54,417 nt of DNA from an uncultured Eubacteriales bacterium (lineage in GTDB: Bacteria; Bacillota; Clostridia; Oscillospirales; Oscillospiraceae): assembly GCA_902475855.1 (NCBI GenBank), contig CABSBF010000011.1, positions 1 to 54,417 on the forward strand. The letters run 5' to 3'. Both the position numbers and the translations under genes were made by a program. Below, piece after piece: positions 7,778 to 16,936 of this stretch. The notes under the pieces were generated by a model. That model worked only from the letters and a program-made list of their open reading frames with translations. It ran no database searches and was not told the origin of the DNA. Position 1 is the stretch's first letter. Each line of letters starts with the position of its first letter.

Positions 7778-10015
7778 ATGCGTAAACTGGCGATCTTTTC
7801 CTTTTCCTTTGCGGCGGCTGCGGCCGTCTATGTATACCTGTTGCGTCCGGAAGCCTGCCTGATTGCGGCGGGAAGTTTGCTGCTGTGCGGCGTTTTTCTG
7901 TGCTTTCTACGACTGCCTCAGGCAAAGCGCGTGCGCATCGCACTGTTTGGCTTGGCGGTCGGACTGCTATGGAGTTTCGGCTATGAGAGACTTCGCCTGG
8001 CACCGCTGCGCAAGCATTGCGGTGATGCGGAAGAGATTACAGTGACGGTCTGCGATTTTCCGGAAGAGACGAAGTATGGCTGCCGTGTCACAGTACGGCT
8101 GGACGGGGGACGTATGCTTCTGTATCTTGATGAAGCACGGCCTCTGCACCCCGGCGACACGCTGCACCTGACAGCAAAGGTGACGGATATTTCCCGCGGC
8201 AGCGGGGAGGATGACAATCTGTACTATTCCTCAAAGGATATCCGATTGTTCGGGTTTCAGAGAAGCGAACCGGAGGTTACGGCTGCGGAAAAGACGCCGC
8301 TCCGCGATGTTCCGGTCACGGCGGCGAAGGCTGTGCGCGAGAGAATTACCGTGCTCTTTTCCGAAGATACTGAGGGCTTCCTGCGTGCGCTCCTGACGGG
8401 CGACCGCAGCGGACTTTCCTACAAAACCAAAAACGAGATGTCCCTCGCCGGGATTTCTCATGTAGTGGCGGTTTCCGGTCTGCACGTATCACTGCTTACG
8501 GGTGCGGCACTGCTGCTGTGCTTCCGTCGCCGGCGGTTGGCGGCGTTTGCCGGCATCACAGCCATGCTCTTCTTTGCGGCCATGCTGGGCTTCCCGGCTT
8601 CCGTCGTGCGTGCGGTTGTGATGCACGTAGTTTTGTTGCTGGCCCCTCTGTTCCGGCGCGAAAATGATGCGCCGACCTCACTGGGGCTTGCACTGTTCCT
8701 GCTTCTGGCGGTAAATCCCTGGGCAATTGCCAATGTCGGCTTGCAGCTCTCCTTTGCAGCAACGGCGGGAATCCTCCTTTTTGCAGAGCCGCTTCTGCGG
8801 TGGATGGAGCGCCGCTTCCTGCCGAAGCCCTTCCAAAAGAAGCATCCGCGCCTGACCGGTCTTGCACGCGGGGTTTTCTCCATTCAGGCGATGAGTCTTG
8901 GAGCAACGGTTTTCACACTTCCGCTGGTTGCGGTTTATTTCGGAACGGTGTCGCTGATTGCGCCAGTGACGAATCTGCTTCTGCTGACAATGGTCGGCTG
9001 CCTGTTTACATTCGGATGTGCGGCCGTGCTGCTGAGTTTCCTGTGGTATCCGTTGGGTAGTGCGCTTGCCTGTGCGCTGGACTGGTGTGCACGGCTGATC
9101 CTGCGGGTGACCGCTGCGCTTGCACGGATTCCCTTTGCGGCGGTCTATACGCAGAGTGAGTATATTTGCCTGTGGATCGCCGGGTTTTATGTTCTTCTGG
9201 CAATTTTCCTTCTTGGGCGCTGCCGGTGTAAGCGCGTATTCTGCGGCGCGGCTGCGGCAACGCTTGCCTGCGCGGTAGCATTTTCCATGCTGCCGGGTAA
9301 TGCCGCACTGACCTTTACAGCCTTGGATGTCGGCCAGGGGCAATGCCTTCTTCTGCAACCGGGCGGCCTGACGGTCGTGGCGGACTGCGGCGGAAGCTAT
9401 CCGGAAGATGCCGGAGAGCAGCTTGCCCGCCGGCTGCTGATGCAGGGGAAAAGGCAGATCGACCTTTTGCTGCTGACACATTTTGACGAGGATCATGTCG
9501 GGGGTGTGCCGCAGCTTCTTTCCAGGCTGGAGATCGGCGCAATTTTGGCGCCGGACCGGAGAGACGACGAAAGCTGCTGTCGAATCCTCGCCGCTGCGGA
9601 AAAAGCGGGTGTGCCCGTTTTCTTTGTCCGACAGGATGTGACGGTGGAATTTCCGGACGGACGGCTGGAAGTTTTTGCACCGGTGCGCGGAGGCCGCAAT
9701 GACGGAATTAGTGCATTGATGTCCGTGGAAGAATATGATATACTGATTACCGGTGATATGGATGTGGCCGCGGAGCAAATTCTGGCGGTACGGCATGGCC
9801 TGCACGACATTGAGGTGCTGGTAGCGGGGCACCATGGCTCCCGCAGTTCCACCGGAAACGCGCTCTTGCAGACGGTTACACCGGAGATCGTCGTGATCAG
9901 CGTTGGCAGAAATTCCTATGGACACCCTGCGCCGGAAGTTCTGGCGCGGATTGATGAAATCGGTGCGCTTGCGCTCCGCACGGATGAGGCGGGAACAATC
10001 GTGATCGAGAGGTAG
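7778..10015 (+). CDS. comEC: ComEC/Rec2-type DNA uptake channel protein
   Basis: 745 residues. Order: N-terminal membrane segment and DUF4131-like region (1-190), polytopic Competence domain (about 200-500, many hydrophobic helices, VSGLHVSLLTG motif), then a metallo-beta-lactamase-like domain with THFDEDHVGG (about 567-576) and GHHGSRSS (about 683). ComEC carries single-stranded DNA across the cytoplasmic membrane during transformation. The start MRKLAIF is chosen because of GGAGGGAC just upstream; an ATG in frame at 7724 falls inside a hairpin. It is followed after 3 bases by holA, an arrangement common in Firmicutes. No other competence genes are in the window. Confidence 0.95.
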   Translation: MRKLAIFSFSFAAAAAVYVYLLRPEACLIAAGSLLLCGVFLCFLRLPQAKRVRIALFGLAVGLLWSFGYERLRLAPLRKHCGDAEEITVTVCDFPEETKYGCRVTVRLDGGRMLLYLDEARPLHPGDTLHLTAKVTDISRGSGEDDNLYYSSKDIRLFGFQRSEPEVTAAEKTPLRDVPVTAAKAVRERITVLFSEDTEGFLRALLTGDRSGLSYKTKNEMSLAGISHVVAVSGLHVSLLTGAALLLCFRRRRLAAFAGITAMLFFAAMLGFPASVVRAVVMHVVLLLAPLFRRENDAPTSLGLALFLLLAVNPWAIANVGLQLSFAATAGILLFAEPLLRWMERRFLPKPFQKKHPRLTGLARGVFSIQAMSLGATVFTLPLVAVYFGTVSLIAPVTNLLLLTMVGCLFTFGCAAVLLSFLWYPLGSALACALDWCARLILRVTAALARIPFAAVYTQSEYICLWIAGFYVLLAIFLLGRCRCKRVFCGAAAATLACAVAFSMLPGNAALTFTALDVGQGQCLLLQPGGLTVVADCGGSYPEDAGEQLARRLLMQGKRQIDLLLLTHFDEDHVGGVPQLLSRLEIGAILAPDRRDDESCCRILAAAEKAGVPVFFVRQDVTVEFPDGRLEVFAPVRGGRNDGISALMSVEEYDILITGDMDVAAEQILAVRHGLHDIEVLVAGHHGSRSSTGNALLQTVTPEIVVISVGRNSYGHPAPEVLARIDEIGALALRTDEAGTIVIER

Positions 10016-10018
10016 TAT

Positions 10019-11068
10019 ATGGCTAAAAAAACGGAAGACTCGCAGGCCGGGTATGAACAACTGAAAAGAGATCTTGCCCAGAAGCAGCCGGGACGTTTTT
10101 ATATTTTCTACGGTGAAGAAGACTATTTGCATCGGCACTATCTTTCCATGCTTAAAAAGCAGCTTCTGGATGAGCTGACGGAGGATTTTAATTTTCACCG
10201 GTTGACGCAGGAGAACCTGACGGCACAGCTTCTTTACGACAGCATTGAGGCGATTCCCATGATGTCGGAGCGTTCCATGGTGCAGGTGGACGACGTCGAT
10301 CTCTTCCTTCTGCCGGAGGCAGAGCGCAGCAAGATTGCAGAAATTCTGTCCGACCTGCCGGATTATTGCTGCCTGGTACTGACCTACAGCGCTTTGGAGT
10401 TCAAGCCAGACAAGCGCATGAAAAAACTCTGGGAGGCCATGCAGAAAAACGCCGTTCAGGTGAATTTCCGCTATCAGCCGGAGCGCGAATTGAAGGCATG
10501 GATCGTCCGGCATTTCCGGGCGAAAAACAAGACAATTTCACCGCAGACCTGCGATTATCTGCTGCGCTACTGCGGCGCCTCCATGACGCATCTGGATATG
10601 GAGATCGAAAAGCTCTGTGCCTATTCCGAGGCCGGAGAAATTGTGCAGGCCGATATTGATGCGGTTGCCGAGCCGACAATGGAGGCGGTGGTATTCGAAA
10701 TCGCGGATGCGATGGCACAGCGGGACTTTTCCCGCGCTTTGGAGCGGCTGGACGTGATGTTCAAGCTCCAGCCGGAGGCGATCCCCATTTTGGCCGCCAT
10801 CGGCAGCCAAATACGCCGCCTCAATGCGGCCAAAACGCTGATGAACGCCGGAAAAACGGCGGGCGATCTGGCACAGCTCTATTCATTGGCATCCTTTGCC
10901 GCCAATAAGACCATGTCGCAGGCGCGGCGGCTGTCCGAACGGTTTTGCAGCCGTGCTGTGCTGCTGTGCAGCGAGACGGATTATAAGCTCAAACGCTCCT
11001 ACGACGATCCCAAACGGCTTCTGGAGATGCTGGTCCTGACGCTTGCGGAGGAGGCACGCCATGATTAA
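10019..11068 (+). CDS. holA: DNA polymerase III delta subunit
   Basis: 349 residues. This is the clamp-loader wrench that opens the beta sliding clamp. The N-terminal YIFYGEEDYLHRHY block around residue 30 matches the family start; the remainder is the RecD-like/AAA-type fold and the C-terminal helical collar domain. The start lies 3 bases after comEC, with GAGAGG as ribosome site, and the 3' end overlaps the RNase M5 gene by 8 bases, so the three genes look translationally coupled. Confidence 0.93.
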   Translation: MAKKTEDSQAGYEQLKRDLAQKQPGRFYIFYGEEDYLHRHYLSMLKKQLLDELTEDFNFHRLTQENLTAQLLYDSIEAIPMMSERSMVQVDDVDLFLLPEAERSKIAEILSDLPDYCCLVLTYSALEFKPDKRMKKLWEAMQKNAVQVNFRYQPERELKAWIVRHFRAKNKTISPQTCDYLLRYCGASMTHLDMEIEKLCAYSEAGEIVQADIDAVAEPTMEAVVFEIADAMAQRDFSRALERLDVMFKLQPEAIPILAAIGSQIRRLNAAKTLMNAGKTAGDLAQLYSLASFAANKTMSQARRLSERFCSRAVLLCSETDYKLKRSYDDPKRLLEMLVLTLAEEARHD

Positions 11069-11651
11069 GCTGCGGCAGGCGATCGTTGTTGAGGGACGGT
11101 ATGACAAAAACGCACTGCGTCAGCTCGTCGATGCGCCGGTGTTTGAAACAAGCGGCTTCGGCGTGATGAAAAACAAGGAACTTGTGATGCTCCTTCGCCT
11201 GACGGCGGAGCGCCGCGGGCTGATCATCCTGACGGATTCGGACGGTGCAGGCTTTGTAATTCGCAATTATCTCAAGCGTGTGCTGCCGAAAAAAGGCGTG
11301 CTGCACGCTTATATCCCGGATGTTTATGGCAAGGAACGCCGTAAGGATCACCCTGGGAAAGAGGGAAAACTGGGGGTTGAGGGAATGCCGCCGGAGGTGC
11401 TTTTGCAGGCGCTGCGCGATGCGGGCGCCGAGGCGGAGCCGGATGTATTCTGCCGGGCGGAGCCGATCACCAAGGCAGATCTCTATGCTGCCGGCTATTC
11501 CGGCAGAACGGACAGCGCGGCGCGGCGCGCAGAGCTGTTGCAGACGTTGCGACTGCCGGAACACATGAGCAGCAACGCACTTCTGGACGCGCTGAATGTT
11601 CTGATGACAAGAGAAGATTTTTTGTGCAACTACGGAGAACACAATGGTTGA
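11061..11651 (+). CDS. rnmV: ribonuclease M5-like Toprim protein
   Basis: 196 residues. The Toprim domain (about 1-100) shows the catalytic Glu in AIVVEGRYDKN and the DxD of ILTDSDGAG. The C-terminal part (ITKADLYAAGYSG, then LPEHMSSNALLDALN) matches the DUF4093 region of M5. In B. subtilis M5 matures 5S rRNA. The start at 11061 gives the normal M5 N-terminus (MIKLRQAIVVEG) and lies inside the holA end. It overlaps the next gene by 8 bases. A related Toprim protein of unknown substrate is the alternative. Confidence 0.85.
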   Translation: MIKLRQAIVVEGRYDKNALRQLVDAPVFETSGFGVMKNKELVMLLRLTAERRGLIILTDSDGAGFVIRNYLKRVLPKKGVLHAYIPDVYGKERRKDHPGKEGKLGVEGMPPEVLLQALRDAGAEAEPDVFCRAEPITKADLYAAGYSGRTDSAARRAELLQTLRLPEHMSSNALLDALNVLMTREDFLCNYGEHNG

Positions 11652-13515
11652 TATTTCGGTAAAGGATTTGGTCAAGTCCTTTGAAGTGGGCAGCGTTCTG
11701 CTGGACGGGCTGAGCTTTGACATCCATGAGGGTGAGTGCGTCGGCATTATGGGGCGCAACGGCTGCGGCAAGACTACGCTGTTTCGTCTGCTGACCGGTG
11801 AGATCACGCCGGACAGCGGTGAGATCATGATCGCCGCAGGGAAGAAGCTGGGACTGATTTCCCAGATCCCGCATTACCCGGCGGGGTATACGGTAGATGA
11901 CGTTCTGGCGACGGCTTTTGCGCCTCTACAGGCGATGAAGCGCCGGATGGAGGAGCTGGAGCATCGGATGTCCGAGTCAGCGGACAAGGCCGTTCTGAAT
12001 GAATACGACCGGCTGTCGAGCGCCTACCAGACGGGCGGCGGCTATGAGCAGGCCACGCAGACAGACAAGATCTGCAACGGTCTCGGCATCCCGCAGGCCA
12101 TGCGGCCGCAGGAATTCGACCGTCTCTCCGGCGGCGAAAAAACGCGCGTCAACCTGGCGCGCCTGCTGCTGGAAAAAACGGATATTCTGCTGCTGGACGA
12201 GCCGACGAACCACCTCGACCTGCACAGCGTCGAGTGGCTGGAGGCTTATATCAAGAAATTCAAGGGAACCGTCCTGACAATCTCCCACGACCGCTATTTC
12301 ATTGATCAGGTAGTCGATCGCATCATTGAGATCCAAGCGGGCAGGGCGGAATTCTACAGCGGGAACTACACATTCTATTTACAGGAAAAGCAGGAACGCT
12401 TCAATACGCAGCTCAAGCAATACGAGGCCGAGCAGGCAAAACTCAAGCAGCTCGGCTTTACACTTGAACGTATGAAGGGCTGGGGCATCAACAACCGCGT
12501 GCTCTACCGCCGTGCGATGTCTATTCAGCACCGCATGGAACGCATAGAAAAAACCGAGCGCCCGACGAAGGAAAAAACTCTGCGCGCCCGCTTCGGAGAG
12601 AAGGATTTCCACGGGGACGAAGTTCTGGTCGTCAAAGGGTTGGGCAAGCGTTTCGGTGACCGGATGCTGTTTTCCAACGTGGATTTGCAGGTCACGGGCG
12701 GAGAGCGCATCGCACTGTTGGGCGACAACGGCACCGGTAAGACGACCTTCCTGCGCGTGCTTCTGGGTGAGGAACCGGGCGAAGGGAAGATCCGCTTCGG
12801 CCCCTCCGTCAAGTACGGCTATCTGCCGCAGGTCATCCATTTCGATCATCCCGAGCGCACGCTCTACGACACCATGCTCTATGAGAAAAACTGTACGCCG
12901 CAGGTCGCTCGCGACCGCCTCGGCGCTTTCCTGTTTTCCGGGGAAGATGTGTTCAAGACAGTCGGTACACTGTCCGGCGGGGAACAGTCGCGTCTGCGGC
13001 TGTGTATGCTGATGGACGACAAGATCAATCTGCTCATCCTTGATGAGCCGACGAACCATCTGGATGTGGCCTCACGCGAGTGGATCGAATGTGCGATCGA
13101 GGACTACGAGGGAACGTTGATCTTTGTTTCCCACGACCGTTATTTTGTTGATAAATTTGCTACGCGCGTGTGGGAACTGGAAAACGGCGACATCCGCGAC
13201 TACCCCTGCGGCTATGCGAAGTACCGCTCCATCAAGGAGCATGAGGCCATGCAGCGTCCTGCGGAGAAGAAAGTAAAAGCGCCGAAGCCTGCCCGTATCC
13301 TGCCGGAAAAGGAGTTGCAGAAGCTGGTGCGCCGCCTGGAACGAGAGATCGGTGTGCAGGAGCAGGCTGTGGCTGAGCTGGATAAGGCATTGGAGGCTGC
13401 ATCTGCGGACTATCAGGAGCTGATGCGCCTGACGGCGGAGCGCGAAGCGGCAGAAACAAAACTGGAAGAGCTTATGACGCAATGGGAGACCGCTGCGTCG
13501 CAGATCGAAGAATAG
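11644..13515 (+). CDS. ABC-F family ATPase (Uup-like)
   Basis: 623 residues, soluble, two ABC domains and no membrane segments. Walker A motifs are GRNGCGKTT (38-46) and GDNGTGKTT (about 360-368); signature motifs are LSGGEKTR (about 161) and LSGGEQSR (about 443). A linker lies between the domains, and a charged coiled coil closes the protein (about 535-623), as in Uup/YkpA-type ABC-F proteins. These act on the ribosome or on DNA metabolism rather than in transport. Its start overlaps the RNase M5 gene. Which ABC-F subfamily it belongs to is not settled by eye, so no symbol is given. Confidence 0.92.
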   Translation: MVDISVKDLVKSFEVGSVLLDGLSFDIHEGECVGIMGRNGCGKTTLFRLLTGEITPDSGEIMIAAGKKLGLISQIPHYPAGYTVDDVLATAFAPLQAMKRRMEELEHRMSESADKAVLNEYDRLSSAYQTGGGYEQATQTDKICNGLGIPQAMRPQEFDRLSGGEKTRVNLARLLLEKTDILLLDEPTNHLDLHSVEWLEAYIKKFKGTVLTISHDRYFIDQVVDRIIEIQAGRAEFYSGNYTFYLQEKQERFNTQLKQYEAEQAKLKQLGFTLERMKGWGINNRVLYRRAMSIQHRMERIEKTERPTKEKTLRARFGEKDFHGDEVLVVKGLGKRFGDRMLFSNVDLQVTGGERIALLGDNGTGKTTFLRVLLGEEPGEGKIRFGPSVKYGYLPQVIHFDHPERTLYDTMLYEKNCTPQVARDRLGAFLFSGEDVFKTVGTLSGGEQSRLRLCMLMDDKINLLILDEPTNHLDVASREWIECAIEDYEGTLIFVSHDRYFVDKFATRVWELENGDIRDYPCGYAKYRSIKEHEAMQRPAEKKVKAPKPARILPEKELQKLVRRLEREIGVQEQAVAELDKALEAASADYQELMRLTAEREAAETKLEELMTQWETAASQIEE

Positions 13516-13530
13516 AAAAGGAGACTTACC

Positions 13531-14355
13531 ATGAGCGAGAATTGCAGCGGCAACTGCTCAAGTTGCGGCGAGAATTGCGGAGAGCGCAAGCAGGAAAGCC
13601 TGCTGGCGGAACTGAATGAACGGTCAAAGGTCAAGAAGGTCATTGCCGTTGTATCCGGCAAGGGCGGCGTCGGCAAGAGCACGGTCACGGCCATGTTGGC
13701 CGCCGCAGTGCAGCGCCGCGGGCTGCGCGCCGCGATCCTGGATGCAGACATCACCGGCCCCTCTATCCCGAAGGCGTTCGGCGTGGAGGAGTGTGCGGAC
13801 GCGGAAGAAGCCTGCCTGCATCCGGCTGTCAGCAAGACTGGGGTTCAGATCATGTCTATCAATTTGCTTCTGGACAATGCCAGCGATCCCGTGCTGTGGC
13901 GCGGCCCCATCATTGCGGGCGCGGTCAAGCAGTTCTGGACGGACGTCATCTGGGACAATGTAGACTATATGTTCGTCGATATGCCTCCCGGAACGGGCGA
14001 CGTACCGCTGACGGTGTTTCAGTCGCTGCCCATCGACGGCGTGATCATCGTCACCTCACCGCAGGAACTGGTTTCCATGATTGTCGGCAAGGCCGTACGC
14101 ATGGCCAACATGATGCAGGTGCCGGTACTGGGTCTGGTGGAGAACTACAGCTATTTCCGCTGCCCGGACTGCGGCCGGGAGCACGCGATCTTCGGGGAGA
14201 GTCATCTGGCGGAAACCGCAAAGGAATACCATCTGCCGGTGCTGGCACGGCTGCCCATCGACCCGAACGTTGCCAAGGCTTGCGACTCCGGTAATGCGGA
14301 ATCGCTCACCTGTGAGGACTTGGAGCCGGTTCTGACCGCAGTGCTTTCCAAATAG
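13531..14355 (+). CDS. Mrp/ApbC-type P-loop ATPase, Fe-S cluster carrier
   Basis: 274 residues. The deviant Walker A GKGGVGKS (44-51) and the PPGTGD block near 152 define the Mrp/NBP35 family, which binds and delivers Fe-S clusters. The N-terminus is cysteine rich (C5, C9, C12, C16: a CxxxCxxCxxxC pattern) like NBP35-type proteins, and CPDC near residue 211 adds the C-terminal cluster-bridging pair. It has its own AGGAGAC ribosome site and closes the alaS-to-mrp run before a hairpin. Confidence 0.93.
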   Translation: MSENCSGNCSSCGENCGERKQESLLAELNERSKVKKVIAVVSGKGGVGKSTVTAMLAAAVQRRGLRAAILDADITGPSIPKAFGVEECADAEEACLHPAVSKTGVQIMSINLLLDNASDPVLWRGPIIAGAVKQFWTDVIWDNVDYMFVDMPPGTGDVPLTVFQSLPIDGVIIVTSPQELVSMIVGKAVRMANMMQVPVLGLVENYSYFRCPDCGREHAIFGESHLAETAKEYHLPVLARLPIDPNVAKACDSGNAESLTCEDLEPVLTAVLSK

Positions 14356-14401
14356 ATTCCGGATTTCAAAAGAAATTAACGTTGTTTTACAGTTTTACAA
14401 G

Positions 14402-14434
14402 CAAAGCGGAGATGCCGCCGGCATCTCCGCTTTG
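14402..14434. terminator. hairpin between convergent mrp and peptidase genes
   Basis: A perfect 15-bp inverted repeat (14402-14416 with 14420-14434) around a 3-base loop sits three bases before the end of the minus-strand gene. No long T tract follows on either side, so efficiency is unclear, but its placement between convergent genes supports a terminator role. Confidence 0.6.
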
Positions 14435-14436
14435 TG

Positions 14437-16164
14437 TCACTGCTGGGGAGAAGAGAGCGATTGCTCCGAAAGCAGGATATCGGCAAGTTCTTCCGAAAGC
14501 GCCGCGATCCTTCCTTTTTCAAAGATGTTATCCAGCTCCGCAGCTTCCAGTGCCGTGAGAAAACCGGTTCCGGCAGGAAGCTGCACGATCGCGAAGTACT
14601 GCTCCACGCTTCTCTGGAAATCCTCTCTTGATTCCGCAAAGAGCTCAAATGCGGCAAGCGAGGAAGTTGCATAGCCGATATAATAAAAAGGCTGCTGAAA
14701 CACGTGGGGGATCGCCGTCCAGGCATCTTCCGTTTTGCCGAGCGGCTGTGCGTATTTTTTGTTGGCCGCAGACCAGATCTCATCAAGCTTTTCAACTGTC
14801 AATTCGGGTGTTGTATAGCAGAGATATTCCGCCTCATTTACCGCAAAACCCTTGGACACCGACTGCATGATCTGAAACACTGTGCTTTGCGCCAGCGCTC
14901 TTCCGTATGTCTCATTATATGCGTCATAATAGTCATAGCACAGAAGCTGGAGCCCCTGCGACATAATCTCCTCCACATCCATCACAAGATTCGGGTCAAA
15001 GGCATCGCCTGCTCTGTAATAGAGAGCGTTGTAGTGCCCGAATTCGTGAAGGATTGTTTTATAATCAGATACCTTATTCTGCGGGTTTATAAAAATATAG
15101 GCGTCATGATAGGAAGGCAGCGCCACTGTGTAGTCCGACTGTCCCTTGGTATCGGAGAATTCTACATCATAGAGTCTGTTTTGAATCAGATGTTCCAGAG
15201 ATTCGACCAACCTTGGAGAGATGTTTTCAATGCAGCCTTTAAGCTTTGAAAACTTCACTTCGCCGCTGTCATGGTTTTCTTTATATGCATCATAAACAAC
15301 ATCCTTGGTGACCATTCTGACATAGGCGCGATAGACGGGGATGAAACTGGTGACGACCTCGCTTTCCATCCCTCTGATGTCTTCAATGGTATAATCCCGC
15401 CCCTTTCCCTTGGAATAGGCATAGCTTGCATAGTTTTCATGCCCGCGCAGGCGGGCGTAGGCGTTATTGGCGTTGACAAGCTCGATATACAGCTCCTTGA
15501 AGGCCAGGCTGTCCGCGCCCTGCCGGGCGAGTGTGTCATAACTTCGCTCAAGCTCCCGGATCCTTGCTTTCAGCGCGTTTTCTTCCTCAGTCACCGTGGC
15601 TGCCGCTTCCAATTTATCCGCAAGTGCATCTCCGATCTGTGCGCGGAACGTGTCGGCATAGGCGGTTGAAAAGACGGAACGGAACAGGTGAACGCTTTTG
15701 CCGTATACGCTGCTGTAGGTGCTTTGCATGGAGGAATAGCACTCGGCAAGCTCTTTATTTGAAACATCCAGATCATAATCGTACAATGCGAGTGCAGCGT
15801 CGGTTTTGCTGTCTTGGATAAGACCATTTATGATCTTGTACAGCTCGCCGATTCGCGCCGCATTCCCATCGGATTCCAAAAGTGCAGCGAACTCATGATA
15901 TGCACTGTCATATGCTGCGCTGTCAAAGCCGTTCCGGGAGCGCTCTTCGAGGGGAACATCAAAATGCGGAATACTCACGAACGGTTCCTGATTTGCCGGG
16001 GACTTCGGCTCAGAGGAAACCGTTGTTTCCGGTTCCGAGGGAGCCTTTGAATCCGGTTCGGGGAAAGCGGGGAATTTAGGGAGCAGCCCACACCCGGTCA
16101 GGCCGGATAGAAGCGCGAAGCACAAAAGAAAAGCGGTGGTTCTTGCGAGCAACGTTTTTATCAT
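14437..16164 (-). CDS. M3-type zinc peptidase-like lipoprotein
   Basis: 575 residues. A lipoprotein signal peptide ends at LTGC (C25), followed by a Pro/Ser/Glu-rich spacer of about 45 residues. The catalytic region carries HEFGH (373-377) and a downstream acidic DVEEIMSQG (around 397), the zinc site of the M3/PepF oligopeptidase family. M3 enzymes usually act in the cytosol, so a lipid-anchored extracellular form is notable. The start MIKTLL is preceded by GGAGAAGG; an upstream in-frame start at 16245 lacks such a site. It lies last in a minus-strand block of exported proteins. Its substrates are unknown. Confidence 0.85.
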   Translation of the reverse strand: MIKTLLARTTAFLLCFALLSGLTGCGLLPKFPAFPEPDSKAPSEPETTVSSEPKSPANQEPFVSIPHFDVPLEERSRNGFDSAAYDSAYHEFAALLESDGNAARIGELYKIINGLIQDSKTDAALALYDYDLDVSNKELAECYSSMQSTYSSVYGKSVHLFRSVFSTAYADTFRAQIGDALADKLEAAATVTEEENALKARIRELERSYDTLARQGADSLAFKELYIELVNANNAYARLRGHENYASYAYSKGKGRDYTIEDIRGMESEVVTSFIPVYRAYVRMVTKDVVYDAYKENHDSGEVKFSKLKGCIENISPRLVESLEHLIQNRLYDVEFSDTKGQSDYTVALPSYHDAYIFINPQNKVSDYKTILHEFGHYNALYYRAGDAFDPNLVMDVEEIMSQGLQLLCYDYYDAYNETYGRALAQSTVFQIMQSVSKGFAVNEAEYLCYTTPELTVEKLDEIWSAANKKYAQPLGKTEDAWTAIPHVFQQPFYYIGYATSSLAAFELFAESREDFQRSVEQYFAIVQLPAGTGFLTALEAAELDNIFEKGRIAALSEELADILLSEQSLSSPQQ

Positions 16165-16251
16165 GACATTTCCTTCTCCCTCCAGGGCTGTATGTGATAG
16201 ACAAGACTGCTTTCCGCAAATTCTGTGAAAAGCATGAAATAACATTTTACT

Positions 16252-16283
16252 GAAAAGAGGCTTGCCGGAGCAAGCCTCTTTTC
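16252..16283 (-). terminator. terminator downstream of the 16358-16936 gene
   Basis: A perfect 13-bp inverted repeat (GAAAAGAGGCTTG, 16252-16264, with 16271-16283). Read on the minus strand, the stem ends in CTCTTTTC, giving a short T tract. It separates the three-gene group upstream from the peptidase gene. Confidence 0.65.
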
Positions 16284-16357
16284 CTCTTGAAAGATGAAAT
16301 CAATGCGCTCGGCACGGGCTTACAGAATCATCAAGGAAGCGTTCAAACAGTGAGATC

Positions 16358-16936
16358 TCAGGCCCAGGGGTCGGCAGCCTTCGGCGTGCGCACGCCGGTC
16401 AGCAGATACTGTTCCCATAAAAACCACTTGCCGTCGCTGCCGCGCTGACGCAGCTTGATGGGACGGGGTGCATCTGCACCGCCGCAGGGGATGAACAGCT
16501 TCATATAGCCCTGCTCCTCAGCGGAGACGTGGTTGCTTTCGATTGTGATGCGGTACGGCTGTGAAGGGGTGTAATTGTTGTCGGGCGTCGAACCTGCGAA
16601 ATAGGTGAAAGGCAGATATGTTTTGCCGTCCCGGAAGCGGTCGTTCAGGAAGGAGATCTCCTGCCCGTTCAGCGGACGGGGCCCGCGCAGCCAGTTCAGC
16701 ATCTCCGTGCCGATGCTTTTATCGGCGGCGTAGGCGCAGAGCGCGAGAACCGTGAGAGCAGCCGTTTTGAACGGTGTGTCAAGACTTGCTTCGGAAAGTG
16801 CCTGCATTTCGGCGAGGCTTTCGGGAAGCGCGGCAAAGGTAAAGGTTTCTTTTTTGCTGCCGGCAGATTGTGCGGCGGTGGTTACCGCCTGCTGGGCTGT
16901 GCTTTTCAGTTTGTCAAAGATACTCACGAAGGTCAT
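16358..16936 (-). CDS. conserved protein of unknown function (possibly DUF6935)
   Basis: 192 residues, no signal peptide or membrane segment. The sequence blocks LPESLAEMQALSEASLDTPFKTAA and NDRFRDGKTYLPFTYFAGSTPDNNYTPS-like residues remind me of a Clostridia family labelled DUF6935; I am not certain of the number. The protein is probably cytoplasmic. Its ATG overlaps the stop of the upstream membrane-anchored gene (ATGA at 16933-16936), so the two are likely translationally coupled and functionally linked. Function is unknown. Confidence 0.75.
   Translation of the reverse strand: MTFVSIFDKLKSTAQQAVTTAAQSAGSKKETFTFAALPESLAEMQALSEASLDTPFKTAALTVLALCAYAADKSIGTEMLNWLRGPRPLNGQEISFLNDRFRDGKTYLPFTYFAGSTPDNNYTPSQPYRITIESNHVSAEEQGYMKLFIPCGGADAPRPIKLRQRGSDGKWFLWEQYLLTGVRTPKAADPWA

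Noticed and set aside
8678..10513. 611-codon minus-strand frame across comEC
   Set aside because: Shadow frame; no recognisable features and no promoter or ribosome site.
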